Shown piece after piece: positions 36,845 to 48,841 of a stretch of 64,000 nt of DNA (positions within the stretch are counted from its first letter, which is position 1; each line of letters starts with the position of its first letter). The notes under the pieces are model-generated. The model made no database searches and was not told the DNA's origin. It saw only the letters and a program-made list of their open reading frames with translations. The position numbers were made by a program, and so were the translations under genes. This DNA is from SPCO01 sp964579825 (lineage in GTDB: Bacteria; Chloroflexota; Limnocylindria; Limnocylindrales; CSP1-4). The stretch is taken from assembly GCA_964579825.1 (NCBI GenBank), contig CAZOHT010000006.1:1-64000 (forward strand). The letters are read 5' to 3'.

Positions 36845-37731
36845 CGCGCGGACGAACCGGGACGGCGCCTCGGGTACAGGTAGTCCACCCCGGCCGTGCG
36901 CGGCCCGAGCTTGGCGATGGGCGGGACCTGGCGCTTGAACTCGGCGCCCGCCACGAGGCGATCCACGCGCTCCACCAGGTCGCGCTCGAATCCGAGTTCG
37001 GCGAGCTCCTCGGTCGAGCGGCGCTTGTCGACCCGCCAGAACAGGAGGCGATCGAGGAGCGGGTAGCTGAACCCGCCTTCGAGCTCATCCGTCTGGCCCG
37101 GCCAGAGGTCGGCCGATGGTGCCTTGCGGACGATGGCCTCGGGGACGCCGATGGCCAGGGACAACTGGCGCACCTGGCTCTTGTACAGGTCGCCGATCGG
37201 GTTGAACGCGCACGCGTTGTCGCCGAAGATCGTCGTGTAGCCGATGAGCGACTCCGTCTTGTTGCCGGTCCCGACGACGAGGCCCCGCCAGGTCACCGAC
37301 AGGTCGTACAGGACCGCCATCCGCGCCCGCGCCATGAAGTTGCCGCGCCGCAGCGGGCTGGCCGCGGATCTTGCCTCGGCACCGGCCGACCCGGCGGCGG
37401 CCTCGAAGTAGCCATCCACGATGGGGCTGATGTCGACGAGTTCGCTCGCACAGCCCAGGTCGGCGACGACCGTCTCCGCGTCCGAGCGCGAGGCCGGTGA
37501 CGACGAGCGGTACGGCATCAGCACGCACAGGAGGGACTCGGGTCCGATGGCCTCGGCCACGAGGTACGCCACGAGCGCCGAATCGATGCCGCCCGACAGG
37601 CCCAGGACGGCCTTGTCGAAACCGGCCTGCGCCAGCTGGCCCTGGATGAAGCCGGCGATGACCCGGCGCGCGACGTCCGTGTCGATCGCGAGCTCATCGG
37701 GCAACTCGAAGACCGGCGCGCCGTCGGTCAC
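36841..37731 (-). CDS. nadE: NAD synthetase (NadE) catalytic subunit
   Basis: This 296-residue synthetase amidates nicotinate adenine dinucleotide to NAD+. The ATP pyrophosphatase loop is KAVLGLSGGIDSALVAYLVA; GNFMARARMAVLYDLS, VGTGNKTESLIGYTTIFGDN and KAPSADLWPGQTDE are further signatures. It lacks the fused glutaminase of long NadE; that activity is supplied by the overlapping upstream gene (GTGA at 37728-37731). The pair therefore forms a split glutamine-dependent enzyme. Confidence 0.94.
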   Translation of the reverse strand: MTDGAPVFELPDELAIDTDVARRVIAGFIQGQLAQAGFDKAVLGLSGGIDSALVAYLVAEAIGPESLLCVLMPYRSSSPASRSDAETVVADLGCASELVDISPIVDGYFEAAAGSAGAEARSAASPLRRGNFMARARMAVLYDLSVTWRGLVVGTGNKTESLIGYTTIFGDNACAFNPIGDLYKSQVRQLSLAIGVPEAIVRKAPSADLWPGQTDELEGGFSYPLLDRLLFWRVDKRRSTEELAELGFERDLVERVDRLVAGAEFKRQVPPIAKLGPRTAGVDYLYPRRRPGSSAR

Positions 37732-38627
37732 GCCGCACCCCCGGGTTCGGTGCTGTCGTCGGCCAGGCCGGCCCGCTCCTGGACGATCCGAGCCAGTTCG
37801 CGCAGCTGCAGCTCGGGCCGCTCGTCGCGCAGGAGCGGCAGGCCGATCCGCTCGCGGCGGATGTCGGCCGGGGCGATGTCCACGGTGTACAGCCCCTCGT
37901 CGTACAGCGGGGCGCTGAACATCGGCGCGCCGGTCGGGGCGATGACCTCCGAGCCGCCCCAGAACGAGATGGACTCGTCCACACCGACCCGGTTGCAGAA
38001 GACCACGAACGACGTCGTCAGCTGGGCGTAGGTCCGCATGAGCGTTCGCCACGACGTCGCCGTCCCGAGGCCCACCTCGTTGGTGGCCGCCAGGTCCCGG
38101 CCCGGCGAGGACGACACGTTGATCAGGATCTGCGCCCCGTCGAGAGCGAGGATCTGGGGCACGGTCAGGTGCCAGAAGTCCTCGCAGACGGCGAGGCCGA
38201 CGCCGAACCCGAGGCGCGACGGCACGGCTCGCAGCGCGTCGCCCGCTGCGAAGAACCGCCGCTCGTCGAACAGCCCGTACGTCGGCAGGAAGAGCTTGCG
38301 ATGCACGTGCCGGATCTCGCCGTCCTCCAGCAGGGCCGCCGAGATGAACAGACGGTGGTCGGTCGATTCCTCGACGAATGACACCACCGCCGATAGGCCA
38401 CGGGTCGCGGCCGTGAGGGTCGCCAGGCGCGGATCGTCGAGCCGCATCGCCACCTCGGCGGCGAGGTCCTGGAGCAGGTACCCGGTGAGCCCGAGCTCCG
38501 GGAAGACCACCAATCCGGCCTCCTCCGCACGGGCCTGGTCGAGCAGTGCGTGGTGGCGGGCGAGATTCTCCTCGAGGGCGCCCAGCCGCGGGGCGATCTG
38601 GGCGAGGGCGATACGCACGGTCGGCAC
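37728..38627 (-). CDS. Nitrilase-superfamily glutaminase partner of NadE
   Basis: This protein of about 299 residues has the nitrilase fold with the full Glu-Lys-Cys triad: VVFPELGLTGYLLQD, HRKLFLPTYGLFDE and GLAVCEDFWHLTVP, which matches the amidase domain of glutamine-dependent NAD synthetases. It is coupled to nadE by a 4-base overlap, so it very likely passes ammonia to it. ATG 38639 gives four more residues; GTG 38627 is preferred because TATGCT ends 7 bases before it and no Shine-Dalgarno is present. It is divergent from the peptide importer operon. Confidence 0.88.
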   Translation of the reverse strand: MPTVRIALAQIAPRLGALEENLARHHALLDQARAEEAGLVVFPELGLTGYLLQDLAAEVAMRLDDPRLATLTAATRGLSAVVSFVEESTDHRLFISAALLEDGEIRHVHRKLFLPTYGLFDERRFFAAGDALRAVPSRLGFGVGLAVCEDFWHLTVPQILALDGAQILINVSSSPGRDLAATNEVGLGTATSWRTLMRTYAQLTTSFVVFCNRVGVDESISFWGGSEVIAPTGAPMFSAPLYDEGLYTVDIAPADIRRERIGLPLLRDERPELQLRELARIVQERAGLADDSTEPGGAA

Positions 38628-38798
38628 GGATCGGAGCATACGCGAACGAATCTCGAGACGATGACGCCACGATGGGCTCGTGCTAGTCTTCCGCCACCTG
38701 CGCGGGGCTCGAGCCCTGCACGGTCGCGCCACGCCCCACGGGTCCGGAGCTGGGAGGCAGTGGATCCGGGCATCGGGGCACAGAGGAGGAGTGCGAGT

Positions 38799-40541
38799 AT
38801 GTCCCTGACCCGTCGGTCGTCGACCAGGGTGGCGGTATTGGCCGCGACCGTGGCGATCATCGCAGCCGCGTGTGGCAGTTCGACTGCATCCACCGCGCCG
38901 TCGCAGTCCGCGGCCGCCAGTACGGCCCCAACCACCGCTCCGAGCGAGGCCGCCTACGAGGGCATGGTCTACCCGGAGACCGGCGAAGCTCCGTGCGGCG
39001 TCGAGCCGTACACGGGCAACTTCAAGAAGATCACCGCCGTCGACCGGCTGACGGTCGAGTTCCAGCTGTGTGCGCCCGACGTCGCGTTCCTGTCGAAGAT
39101 CGCGTTCAGCGCGTTCGGCATCCAGGACAGCGACTACGTCACGGCCCACATGGCGGACGGCAGCATCCTCGATCAGCCCAACGGCACCGGGCCGTACAAG
39201 CTGAGCGCCTGGGAGCGCGGCAGCCGCATCGTGATGGCCGCCAACGACGCCTACTGGGGCGACAAGGCCCTCACCCCGAACCTCGAGTTCCGCTGGAGCG
39301 CGGAAGCGGCCCAGCGCCTGCTCGAGCTCAACTCCGGCAACGTCGACGGCATCGACAACCCCGGGGCGGACGACGTCGACACGATCAAGAACGACAGCGC
39401 GCTGAAGTTCTACGATCGCGAAGGCCTCAACGTCCTGTACCTCGGCTTCAACAACACGATCAAGCCGTGGACCAACAACAAGATCCGCCAGGCGATCGCC
39501 ATGGGCATCGACCGACAGCGGATCGTCGACAACTTCTACCCGCCAGGGTCGGAGACCGCGAGCCACTTCACGCCGTGCTCGTTCCCCTTCGCCTGCGGTG
39601 GCGATGCCTGGTACGAGTTCGACCCGACCGCGGCCAAGGCGCTCCTCGCCGAGGGCCTGGCCGAAGAAGGCATCACCTCGATCTCGACCAAGATCCAGTT
39701 CCGTGACGCGGTCCGCGGCTACCTGCCCGACCCGCCGCAGATCGCGACCGAGATCCAGGCCCAGCTGAAGAACAACCTCGGGATCGAGACCACGCTCGAC
39801 CTGCAGGAGTCGGGGACGTTCCTCGACGCGAATGCCGCGGGCACGCTCGATGGCATCTTCCTGCTGGGTTGGGGCGCCGACTATCCGGACGTCTCCAACT
39901 TCCTCGACTACCACTTCGGTGCCGGCTCCGGCGTCAAGTTCGGGAGCATCTTCCCGGATCTCGCCGCGGCGATCACCAAGGGCGGTTCCTCCTCGGCCGA
40001 CGCCGACCGGGAAGCGGCCTACACCGAGGCGAACAACCTCATCAAGCAGTACGTCCCGGCCGTGGTCATGATCCACGGTGGATCCGGCACGGCCTTCAAG
40101 GCCGATGTCGAGGGCGCTCACTCGTCGCCGCTCAGCACCGAGATCTTCTCGGCGATGAAGGCGGCCGACCGCGACACCCTGGTCTGGATGCAGAACGCCG
40201 AGCCGCTCAGCCTCTACTGTGGCGACGAGTCGGACGGCGAGACGCTTCGCGCCTGCGAGCAGATCAACGAGTCGCTGTACGGCTACGAGATCGGTGGCAC
40301 GAAGGCCATCCCGTCGCTCGCGACGGATTGCTCCTCGAACACCGAGCTCACCGTCTGGACGTGCACGCTGCGTGACGGCGTGACGTTCCACGACGGCGCC
40401 GCCCTCGACGCGAACGATGTCGTCCTGAGCTACGCCCTGCAGTGGGATGCGGAGCACCCGCTCCACATCGGCCGGTCGGGCGCGTTCGAGTACTTCCCGG
40501 GGCTGTTCGGTGGGTTCCTCAACCCGCCGCCGGCTTCCTGA
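38799..40541 (+). CDS. Family 5 solute-binding lipoprotein with circularly permuted order
   Basis: This is the 580-residue binding protein of the adjacent importer. It has a lipoprotein signal (lipobox IAAAC, Cys25) and a Ser/Thr/Ala/Pro spacer to about residue 52. The mature part then starts in what is normally the middle of family 5 proteins (ITAVDRLTVEFQLCAPDVAF, then GTGPYKLSAWERGSRIVMAA and LNVLYLGFNNTIKPW) and runs to the usual C-terminal end near residue 455. Residues 459-580 then read like a normal mature N-terminus: DTLVWMQNAEPLSLYCGDES, IPSLATDC, WTCTLRDGVTFHDGAALDAN, DVVLSYALQW and EYFPGLFGG. The order is thus B-A rather than A-B, as in a circular permutation. AGGAGG lies before ATG 38799. 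The fold should still close since both ends meet at a loop. Confidence 0.88.
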   Translation: MSLTRRSSTRVAVLAATVAIIAAACGSSTASTAPSQSAAASTAPTTAPSEAAYEGMVYPETGEAPCGVEPYTGNFKKITAVDRLTVEFQLCAPDVAFLSKIAFSAFGIQDSDYVTAHMADGSILDQPNGTGPYKLSAWERGSRIVMAANDAYWGDKALTPNLEFRWSAEAAQRLLELNSGNVDGIDNPGADDVDTIKNDSALKFYDREGLNVLYLGFNNTIKPWTNNKIRQAIAMGIDRQRIVDNFYPPGSETASHFTPCSFPFACGGDAWYEFDPTAAKALLAEGLAEEGITSISTKIQFRDAVRGYLPDPPQIATEIQAQLKNNLGIETTLDLQESGTFLDANAAGTLDGIFLLGWGADYPDVSNFLDYHFGAGSGVKFGSIFPDLAAAITKGGSSSADADREAAYTEANNLIKQYVPAVVMIHGGSGTAFKADVEGAHSSPLSTEIFSAMKAADRDTLVWMQNAEPLSLYCGDESDGETLRACEQINESLYGYEIGGTKAIPSLATDCSSNTELTVWTCTLRDGVTFHDGAALDANDVVLSYALQWDAEHPLHIGRSGAFEYFPGLFGGFLNPPPAS

Positions 40542-40562
40542 TCGTCCACCCAGTCACTCGGG

Positions 40563-40592
40563 CATGGGGGCGCCGCATCCGCGGCGCCCCCA
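40563..40592 (+). terminator. Hairpin between binding protein and permease genes
   Basis: A perfect 13-base stem (40563-40575 with 40580-40592) with loop ATCC starts 22 bases after the binding-protein stop. There is no U tract. Such hairpins often protect the 3' end of the more abundant binding-protein mRNA and pass only part of the transcripts on. Confidence 0.65.
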
Positions 40593-40629
40593 TCCTCTAC
40601 CTATCGCCGTCCAGTACTGAGCCGGTCGA

Positions 40630-41775
40630 GTGATCCGATTCATCCTTCGCCGCCTCATCGTGACGATCCCGGTCCTGCTCGGGATCGTGTTCATCGTGTT
40701 CGTCACGTCGCGCCTCATCGCCGGCGATCCGTGCCGGGCGATCCTGGGCGAACGGGCCACGGATGCCGTGTGCGAGCCGTTCATCCAGCGTTACGGCCTG
40801 GACAAGGCCATCCTGCCCGGGCTCTTCCGGGAGGACCACGAGCTCGTATTCCGCCTGCAGGACATCCCGGCCACGCTCGTCGACAACCAGTTCACCTTGT
40901 ATCTCGCGAGCCTGGCCCAGGGAGACCTGGGTGACTCCATCAAGTTCTCGCGGCCGGTGGCGGAGTTGCTCATCGAACGCCTGCCCGCCACGATCGAACT
41001 GACGTTCTTCGCGCTGCTCATCGCGGTCGTCGTCGGTGTCCCGCTTGGTCTCATCTCCGGCTATCGGCACAACTCATCCGTCGACGTCGGGACCATGGGG
41101 CTCGCCAACCTGGGCGTGTCGATCCCCGTCTTCGTCCTCGGCCTCGTCCTCGCCTACATCTTCGCCGTGGTCCTCAAGGACACGCCGTTCGCGTTGCCTC
41201 CGTCAGGTCGCCTGAGTTCGGGGATCGCCGTGATCCCGCTCGTCGAGACGTGGGGCCTGGAGGACACCCAGGGTCCGATCCGCGTCCTCCTCGACTTCGT
41301 GTCGGGGCTGTACGTGCTCAACACCCTGATCACCGGCCAGTGGGAAGCCCTGGTCGACGCGGGTCGCCACCTGATCCTGCCCGCCATCGCCCTGGCGACC
41401 ATCCCGCTGGCGATCATCGCGCGCATCACGCGCTCGAGCCTGCTCGAGGTCCTCGGCCAGGACTACGTGCGGACGGCCCGAGCCAAGGGCCTCGACGAGC
41501 GATCGGTCGTGCTCAAGCACGCGACCCGCAACGCGCTCCTGCCGGTCATCACCGTGATCGGACTCCAGTTGGGCGGGTTGCTGGCCGGAGCCGTCCTGAC
41601 CGAGACCGTGTTCAACCTCGCGGGGGTCGGCCGCAGCGTGTACGAGGCGATCACCGGCCGCGACTACATGGTCATCCAGGGATTCACGATCGTGATCGCG
41701 TTCATCTACGTCGCGGTCAACCTCTTCGTCGACATCTCCTACACGTTCCTCGATCCACGCGTGAGGTTGCGATGA
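40630..41775 (+). CDS. ABC importer permease, DppB/OppB family
   Basis: This 381-residue protein is the first transmembrane subunit of the peptide-type importer. It begins with the family start MIRFILRRLIVTIPVLLGIV, followed by a long periplasmic stretch (about residues 35-95), five more helices and the EAA loop that contacts the ATPase (LGQDYVRTARAKGLDERSVV), ending FVDISYTFLDPRVRLR. GTG 40630 follows the hairpin; the stop overlaps the next permease by ATGA. Confidence 0.93.
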   Translation: MIRFILRRLIVTIPVLLGIVFIVFVTSRLIAGDPCRAILGERATDAVCEPFIQRYGLDKAILPGLFREDHELVFRLQDIPATLVDNQFTLYLASLAQGDLGDSIKFSRPVAELLIERLPATIELTFFALLIAVVVGVPLGLISGYRHNSSVDVGTMGLANLGVSIPVFVLGLVLAYIFAVVLKDTPFALPPSGRLSSGIAVIPLVETWGLEDTQGPIRVLLDFVSGLYVLNTLITGQWEALVDAGRHLILPAIALATIPLAIIARITRSSLLEVLGQDYVRTARAKGLDERSVVLKHATRNALLPVITVIGLQLGGLLAGAVLTETVFNLAGVGRSVYEAITGRDYMVIQGFTIVIAFIYVAVNLFVDISYTFLDPRVRLR

Positions 41776-42712
41776 GCGCCACCGAGACATCCGCCCCCCT
41801 GGTCGGGGCGGACGACGAGGACGTCGACCGACCGAAGGGCCTGCTGCGCGACACGCTGGGGAACATCCGACGGCAGCGGTCGGCCGTCATCGGAGCGATC
41901 ATCCTGGCCGTGCTCGTCCTGATGGCGGTGTTCGCCCCGTTGATCGCGACCCACGACCCGAACGAGTCGCTGCTCGGCATCGAGGAGGGCGTGGCCAAGC
42001 GGTCCGACCCGTGCATCCACCTGCTGGGCTGCCCGCAGACCCAGCCACAACACATCTTCGGCACGGACGGGAACTTCCGGGACGTGTACAGCCGAGTCGT
42101 GTTCGGGGCCCGGACGTCGCTGTTCGTGGGCATCGTGGCCGTCACGTTCGCCATCGTGGTCGGGACGATGATCGGCGCGGTCGCCGGGTACTACGCGGGC
42201 GCGGACAACTTCCTGATGCGGATCATGGACGTGCTCCTGGCGTTCCCCTCGCTGCTGCTGGCCATCCTGATCGTGACCGCGCTCGGTCAGGGCCTCCAGA
42301 ACGCCCTGCTCGCGATCGGCATCGTGACGATCCCGATCTATGCCCGGATCGTCCGGTCGTCCGTCCTGTCGACCCGCGAGAACGACTTCGTGACCGCCTC
42401 GAAAGCGCTGGGCGAGTCCGCACGCGGGATCCTGTTCCGGCGGATCCTCCCCAACTCGATGACGCCGCTCATCGTCGCCGCCACACTCGGGATCGGCACG
42501 GCCGTCCTGGAGATCGCCGCCCTCGCCTTCGTCGGCGTCAGCGGCACGCTGAACACACCCGAGTGGGGCTCGATGATCGCCTTCGAGCGCAACCAGCTGT
42601 TCCAGGCGCCGCACATCATCCTGGTCCCCGGGATCGCCATCACGCTGACGGTGCTCGGCTTCAACCTCCTCGGGGACGGCCTGCGCGACGCGCTCGACCC
42701 GCGTCTCAACCG

Positions 42713-42716
<4 letters not shown>
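41772..42716 (+). CDS. ABC importer permease, DppC/OppC family
   Basis: The second permease, 314 residues, has the N-terminal OppC_N helix (RQRSAVIGAIILAVLVLMAV), the HIFGTDGNFRDVYSRVVFGA motif of the family, and the EAA loop (TASKALGESARGILFRRILP). It ends LLGDGLRDALDPRLNR, as DppC proteins do. It overlaps both neighbours by four bases. Confidence 0.93.
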
Positions 42717-43809
<1,093 letters not shown>

Positions 43810-43813
<4 letters not shown>

Positions 43814-44955
43814 CGGCCGCCGTGACCACGACGGCGACCGCCGAGCGCCCGCTCGGGACGACGACGGCGGACCGCCCACTGGTCGAGATCCGCGGCCTGG
43901 TGAAGCATTTCCCGATCCGGGACGGGATCCTCCAGCGGACCGTGGGGCACGTCCAGGCGGTCGATGGGGTGGACCTGGAGATCCGCCGGGGCGAGACCCT
44001 CGGCCTCGTCGGCGAGTCCGGGTGCGGCAAGACCACGGTGGGCCGCCTGCTGCTGCGCCTCATCGAACCCACGGCCGGCACCATCCTGTACGACGGGACC
44101 GATATCACCGCCCTCAAGGGCTCGGCGCTGAAACCCTTTCGGCGGCGCCTCCAGATCATCTTCCAGGATCCGTACTCCAGCCTGGACCCTCGGGCGCCCA
44201 TCTCGGACAGCATCGGGGAGGGCCTGCGGATCCACGATCTCGGGACGCCGACGGAGCGACGCGCGAAGGTCCGCCGGATGATGGACCTCGTCGGCCTCCA
44301 GCCGTACCACGCCAAACGCTATCCGCACGAGTTCAGCGGCGGCCAGCGCCAGCGCATCGGGATCGCTCGCGCCCTGGTCCTCGAACCGGACCTGGTCGTG
44401 TGCGACGAGCCCGTCTCGGCGCTCGACGTCTCGATCCAGGCCCAGGTCCTGAACCTGCTCAAGCAACTCCAGGGCGAGCTCGGCCTGACCTACCTCTTCA
44501 TCGCCCACAACATGGGCGTCGTCGAGCACATCAGCGACCGGGTCGCGGTCATGTACCTGGGCCGGATCGCCGAGATGGCCCGTCGTGAGACGCTGTTCCA
44601 GCAACGCGCGCACCCGTACACCGCGGCGCTCATGTCGGCCATCCCCGTCCCGGACCCGACCCAGCGCCGTGCCAGGGTCATCCTGAAGGGCGATGTCCCG
44701 AGCCCGGTCAACCCGCCGACCGGCTGCCGCTTCCACCCCCGCTGCCCGCTGCGGGCGGAACTGGGGTCGCCGGCCATCTGCGCCGAGCAGGTGCCGCCGC
44801 TCATCCAGCTCGGCGAGCACCACGCCTGCGCGTGCCATTTCCGGACGCCGGCCGGCACGCCCGCGCCGGCCACCGACACCCCGACGCCGGCCACGGGAAC
44901 GCCCGGGTCCGCCCCGCCTGACACCGCCGAGCGCGACGCCGCGACGCCGGCCTGA
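43810..44955 (+). CDS. ABC importer ATPase, DppF/OppF family
   Basis: This is the second ATPase, 381 residues. Walker A GESGCGKTTVGRLLLRLIEP, FQDPYSSLDPR, signature SGGQRQRIGIARALVLEPDL, Walker B VVCDEPVSALDVSIQAQVL and IAHNMGVVEHISD are intact, with GCRFHPRCPLR in the C-terminal extension. The last 45 residues are a Pro/Ala/Thr-rich tail not found in typical members. GTG 43810 overlaps the previous stop. It ends 3 bases from the convergent lipoprotein gene. Confidence 0.94.
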
Positions 44956-44958
44956 GGC

Positions 44959-45549
44959 CTACTGGACCAGCGAGTCCTTCATCTTGAGCGCGTCGTTGAC
45001 GTAGGGCTGGAGGATGGCTCGCACGTCCCCATACAGCCGAACGCCCTCGGCCAGGCGCTTGCTGCCGGCCACGACACCGGCCGAGTCGCCCGCCGTGATC
45101 GAGTCGCGGATCTGGACCGCGCCTTCGAGCATGACCGGGAACGCCGCCCGGTAGGCCGCTCCGAGCTCGGCCGTGTGCGGGTACGCCTCGAGCGCGTCGA
45201 TATTGGGCATCAGCTCCTCGAGCAGCTTGGCCAGCCCGTCCGCGGCGCCCCACATCGCCTCCACATCGGCCGCGTTGGCGGCCCTCGCGATGTCGGCGCC
45301 GGCCCTCCACAGCTCGGCATCGGCGGCAGCCATGGCCAGCGTGCCCTCGAGGACCGGCGCCGGCCACGGCGTGGCCTTGGGACCGGGCGTCGTCTGGACG
45401 GTCGGCGAGGGCGACGCGATCGGCCCGCTGGCGTTGCCGCCGCAGGCGGCCGCCGTGGCCGCGCTGAGGATGGCGGCGAGCAGGACGCGAACGGCCATCG
45501 GCCGAGCGCCGGCTCGAGCGGCGCGGGAACGCGGGGACAGCCGGATCAT
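44959..45549 (-). CDS. Helical lipoprotein of unknown function
   Basis: This 196-residue protein has a signal peptide ending in a lipobox (TAAAC near residue 37), a Pro/Thr-rich spacer, then an all-helical domain rich in Ala and Leu (DGLAKLLEELMPNIDALEAY, IRDSITAGDSAGVVAGS) that may be a four-helix bundle. No family was recognised. ATG 45549 overlaps the upstream ATPase stop by ATGA, so it is the last gene of the leftward importer operon and may assist that importer at the outer membrane face. The frame continues to 45729 but only as a shadow of the ATPase. Confidence 0.7.
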   Translation of the reverse strand: MIRLSPRSRAARAGARPMAVRVLLAAILSAATAAACGGNASGPIASPSPTVQTTPGPKATPWPAPVLEGTLAMAAADAELWRAGADIARAANAADVEAMWGAADGLAKLLEELMPNIDALEAYPHTAELGAAYRAAFPVMLEGAVQIRDSITAGDSAGVVAGSKRLAEGVRLYGDVRAILQPYVNDALKMKDSLVQ

Positions 45550-46711
45550 GCGGGCGCAGCCGCCGCGGTATCGACGATCGACTGCTCGGCCGCGACCTGC
45601 TCCACGACCCCGCGGTCGATCTCTTCCGGGTAGTGGCATGCCGTCGCGTGCCCGGGTTCCAGCTCGATCAGCTGCGGGATCTCGGTCACGCAGCGCTCCG
45701 GGTTGCCGAGGCGCTCGCGCAGCCAGCACCTCGTGTGGAACCGGCAGCCCGAGGGCGGCGCGGCCGGCGACGGCACGTCACCCTTGAGCACGAGGCGCTT
45801 CTTGCGGCGGCGCGGATTCGGGTCGGGGATGGCCGACAGCAGGGCGACCGTGTACGGGTGCCGTGGCGCCCGGTAGAGCTGCTCCACGGACCCGATCTCG
45901 ACGATCCGGCCGAGATACATCACGCCCACGCGGTCGCTGAAGTACTGGACCACGGACAGGTTGTGGCTGATGAACAGGTACGTGAGCTTGAAGTCGCGGC
46001 GCAAGTCCAGGAGCAGGTTCAGGACCTGGCTCTGGATCGATACGTCGAGCGCGGAGACGGGTTCGTCGCACACCACGAACTCCGGGTCGAGGGCGAGCGC
46101 CCGGGCGATCCCGATCCGCTGGCGCTGACCTCCGCTGAACTCGTGTGGATAGCGTCGCGTGTAGTCGCGCCGCAGACCGACCGTCTCCAGCGCGTCCTCC
46201 GCCTTCTTGTTCCGCTCCTTCGCGTCGGTCACACCCTGGGCGAGCAGACCCTCACCGATGATGTCGCTGACCGGCATCCGGGGATTGAGCGACCCGAACG
46301 GGTCCTGGAAGATGATCTGCATCTTCCGGCGCAGCGGGCGGAGTTCCTTCTGCGAGTACTTGAGCAGGTCCTCGCCCTTGAACTCGATCGACCCGGACGT
46401 CGGTTCGATGAGGCGCAGCAGCGTCCGCCCGAGGGTCGTCTTGCCGCAGCCGGACTCGCCCACGACGCTGAAGATCTCGCCTGGCGTGATGTCGATGTCG
46501 ACGCCGTCGAGGGCGTACACGGCACCGACCTGGCGCCGCATGATCCCGCCGTAGATCGGGAAGTGACGCTTGAGATCGCGGACCCGGAGCATCGGGACGT
46601 CGCCCGCCGGCATCGCCGGATCCATCCCGGGGATGCTCGACGACGCGGGATCCGACGCGGTCGCGACGTCCGCCGGGTTTGCGACGTCCGCCGGCTGGCC
46701 CTCGTCCACGG

Positions 46712-46715
<4 letters not shown>
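45546..46715 (-). CDS. ABC importer ATPase, DppF/OppF family
   Basis: This 389-residue ATPase of the leftward importer has Walker A VVGESGCGKTTLGRTLLRLI, FQDPFGSLNPRMPVSDIIGE, signature SGGQRQRIGIARALALDPEF, Walker B VVCDEPVSALDVSIQSQVLN and ISHNLSVVQYFSD. An N-terminal low-complexity stretch of about 40 residues precedes the domain, and the peptide-importer C-terminal extension has GCRFHTRCWLR. ATGA overlaps at both ends. Confidence 0.94.
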
Positions 46716-47859
<1,144 letters not shown>

Positions 47860-47863
<4 letters not shown>

Positions 47864-48831
47864 GCCCGCGACCTCGGATCGAACGCGTCGCGCAGTCCGT
47901 CGCCGATGAAGCTCACCGCGAGGACGGTCAGGACGATGGCCATGCCCGGGAAGAACGGCCACCACCAGTTGAGCAGCGGCGGCTGGATGAACGTCATCGA
48001 ATTCGACAGGATGTTGCCCCACGTCGGGTAGATCGGATTGACCCCGAACCCGAGGAAGCTGATGAACGCCTCGCCGATGATGTTGGCCGCGACCAGGAGC
48101 GAGGCGACGACGACGATCGGCGTGAACGCGTTCGGCAGGATGTGGTTGAAGATGATCCGGCGGTCGCCGACGCCGACGGCCTTGGCCGCCTCGACGAACT
48201 CGCGCTCGCGGATCGACAGGAACTGGCTGCGGACGAGCCGGCTCACGCCCATCCAACTGAACAGACCGAAGATGACGACGATGCCGGTGACGTTCCCGCT
48301 GCCGAAGAAGCGGCTGAAGATCAGGATGACGAACAGGACCGGCAGGCTGAGCATCACGTCGACGACGCGCATCAGGAAGTTGTCCGGAAAGCCGCCCGCG
48401 AAGCCGGCGATCGAACCGACGATCGTGCCGATGAAGACGCCGATCAGCATGCTCGAGAAGCCGATGAGGAGCGACGTCCGGGCGCCATTCACCACGAGCA
48501 TCAGGACGTCGCGCTGCAGCCCGCCGGTCTCGCCGAATGGGTGCTCCAGGGACGGTCCTCGGCCCTGGTAGACGATCGTGTCGGGGCGCGGGATCTCGTC
48601 GAACGCGAACGGCATCAGGATGGGCCCGACGATGGCGACGACGATCATGAACAGCAGGATGCCGAGGCCGATGAGGGCCAGGCGATGGCGCTTGAACTTG
48701 CGCCAGGCAAGCTGGGTCTGGCTCAGGGACTCGAGGTTGACCTCGTAATCGGCGCCCGCCTCGGCCGCCCGGCGGTCGAGTTCGGGGTCGTCGATCGGCG
48801 CCTTGTTCGCGGTACCGAACTGTGCTGACAT
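47860..48831 (-). CDS. ABC importer permease, DppC/OppC family
   Basis: This 323-residue permease shows the OppC N-terminal helix (RHRLALIGLGILLFMIVVAI), six membrane helices and the EAA loop (VEAAKAVGVGDRRIIFNHIL), ending FIGDGLRDAFDPRSRA. It lies 10 bases after the DppB-like gene. Confidence 0.93.
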
Positions 48832-48841
48832 CGGTCCGACC

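Noticed and set aside
38799..40541. Binding protein as two adjacent gene fragments or a frameshifted pseudogene
   Set aside because: The frame is unbroken for 580 codons with one signal peptide, one ribosome binding site and no doubled segment; each part of the fold occurs once, so permutation explains it better than decay.
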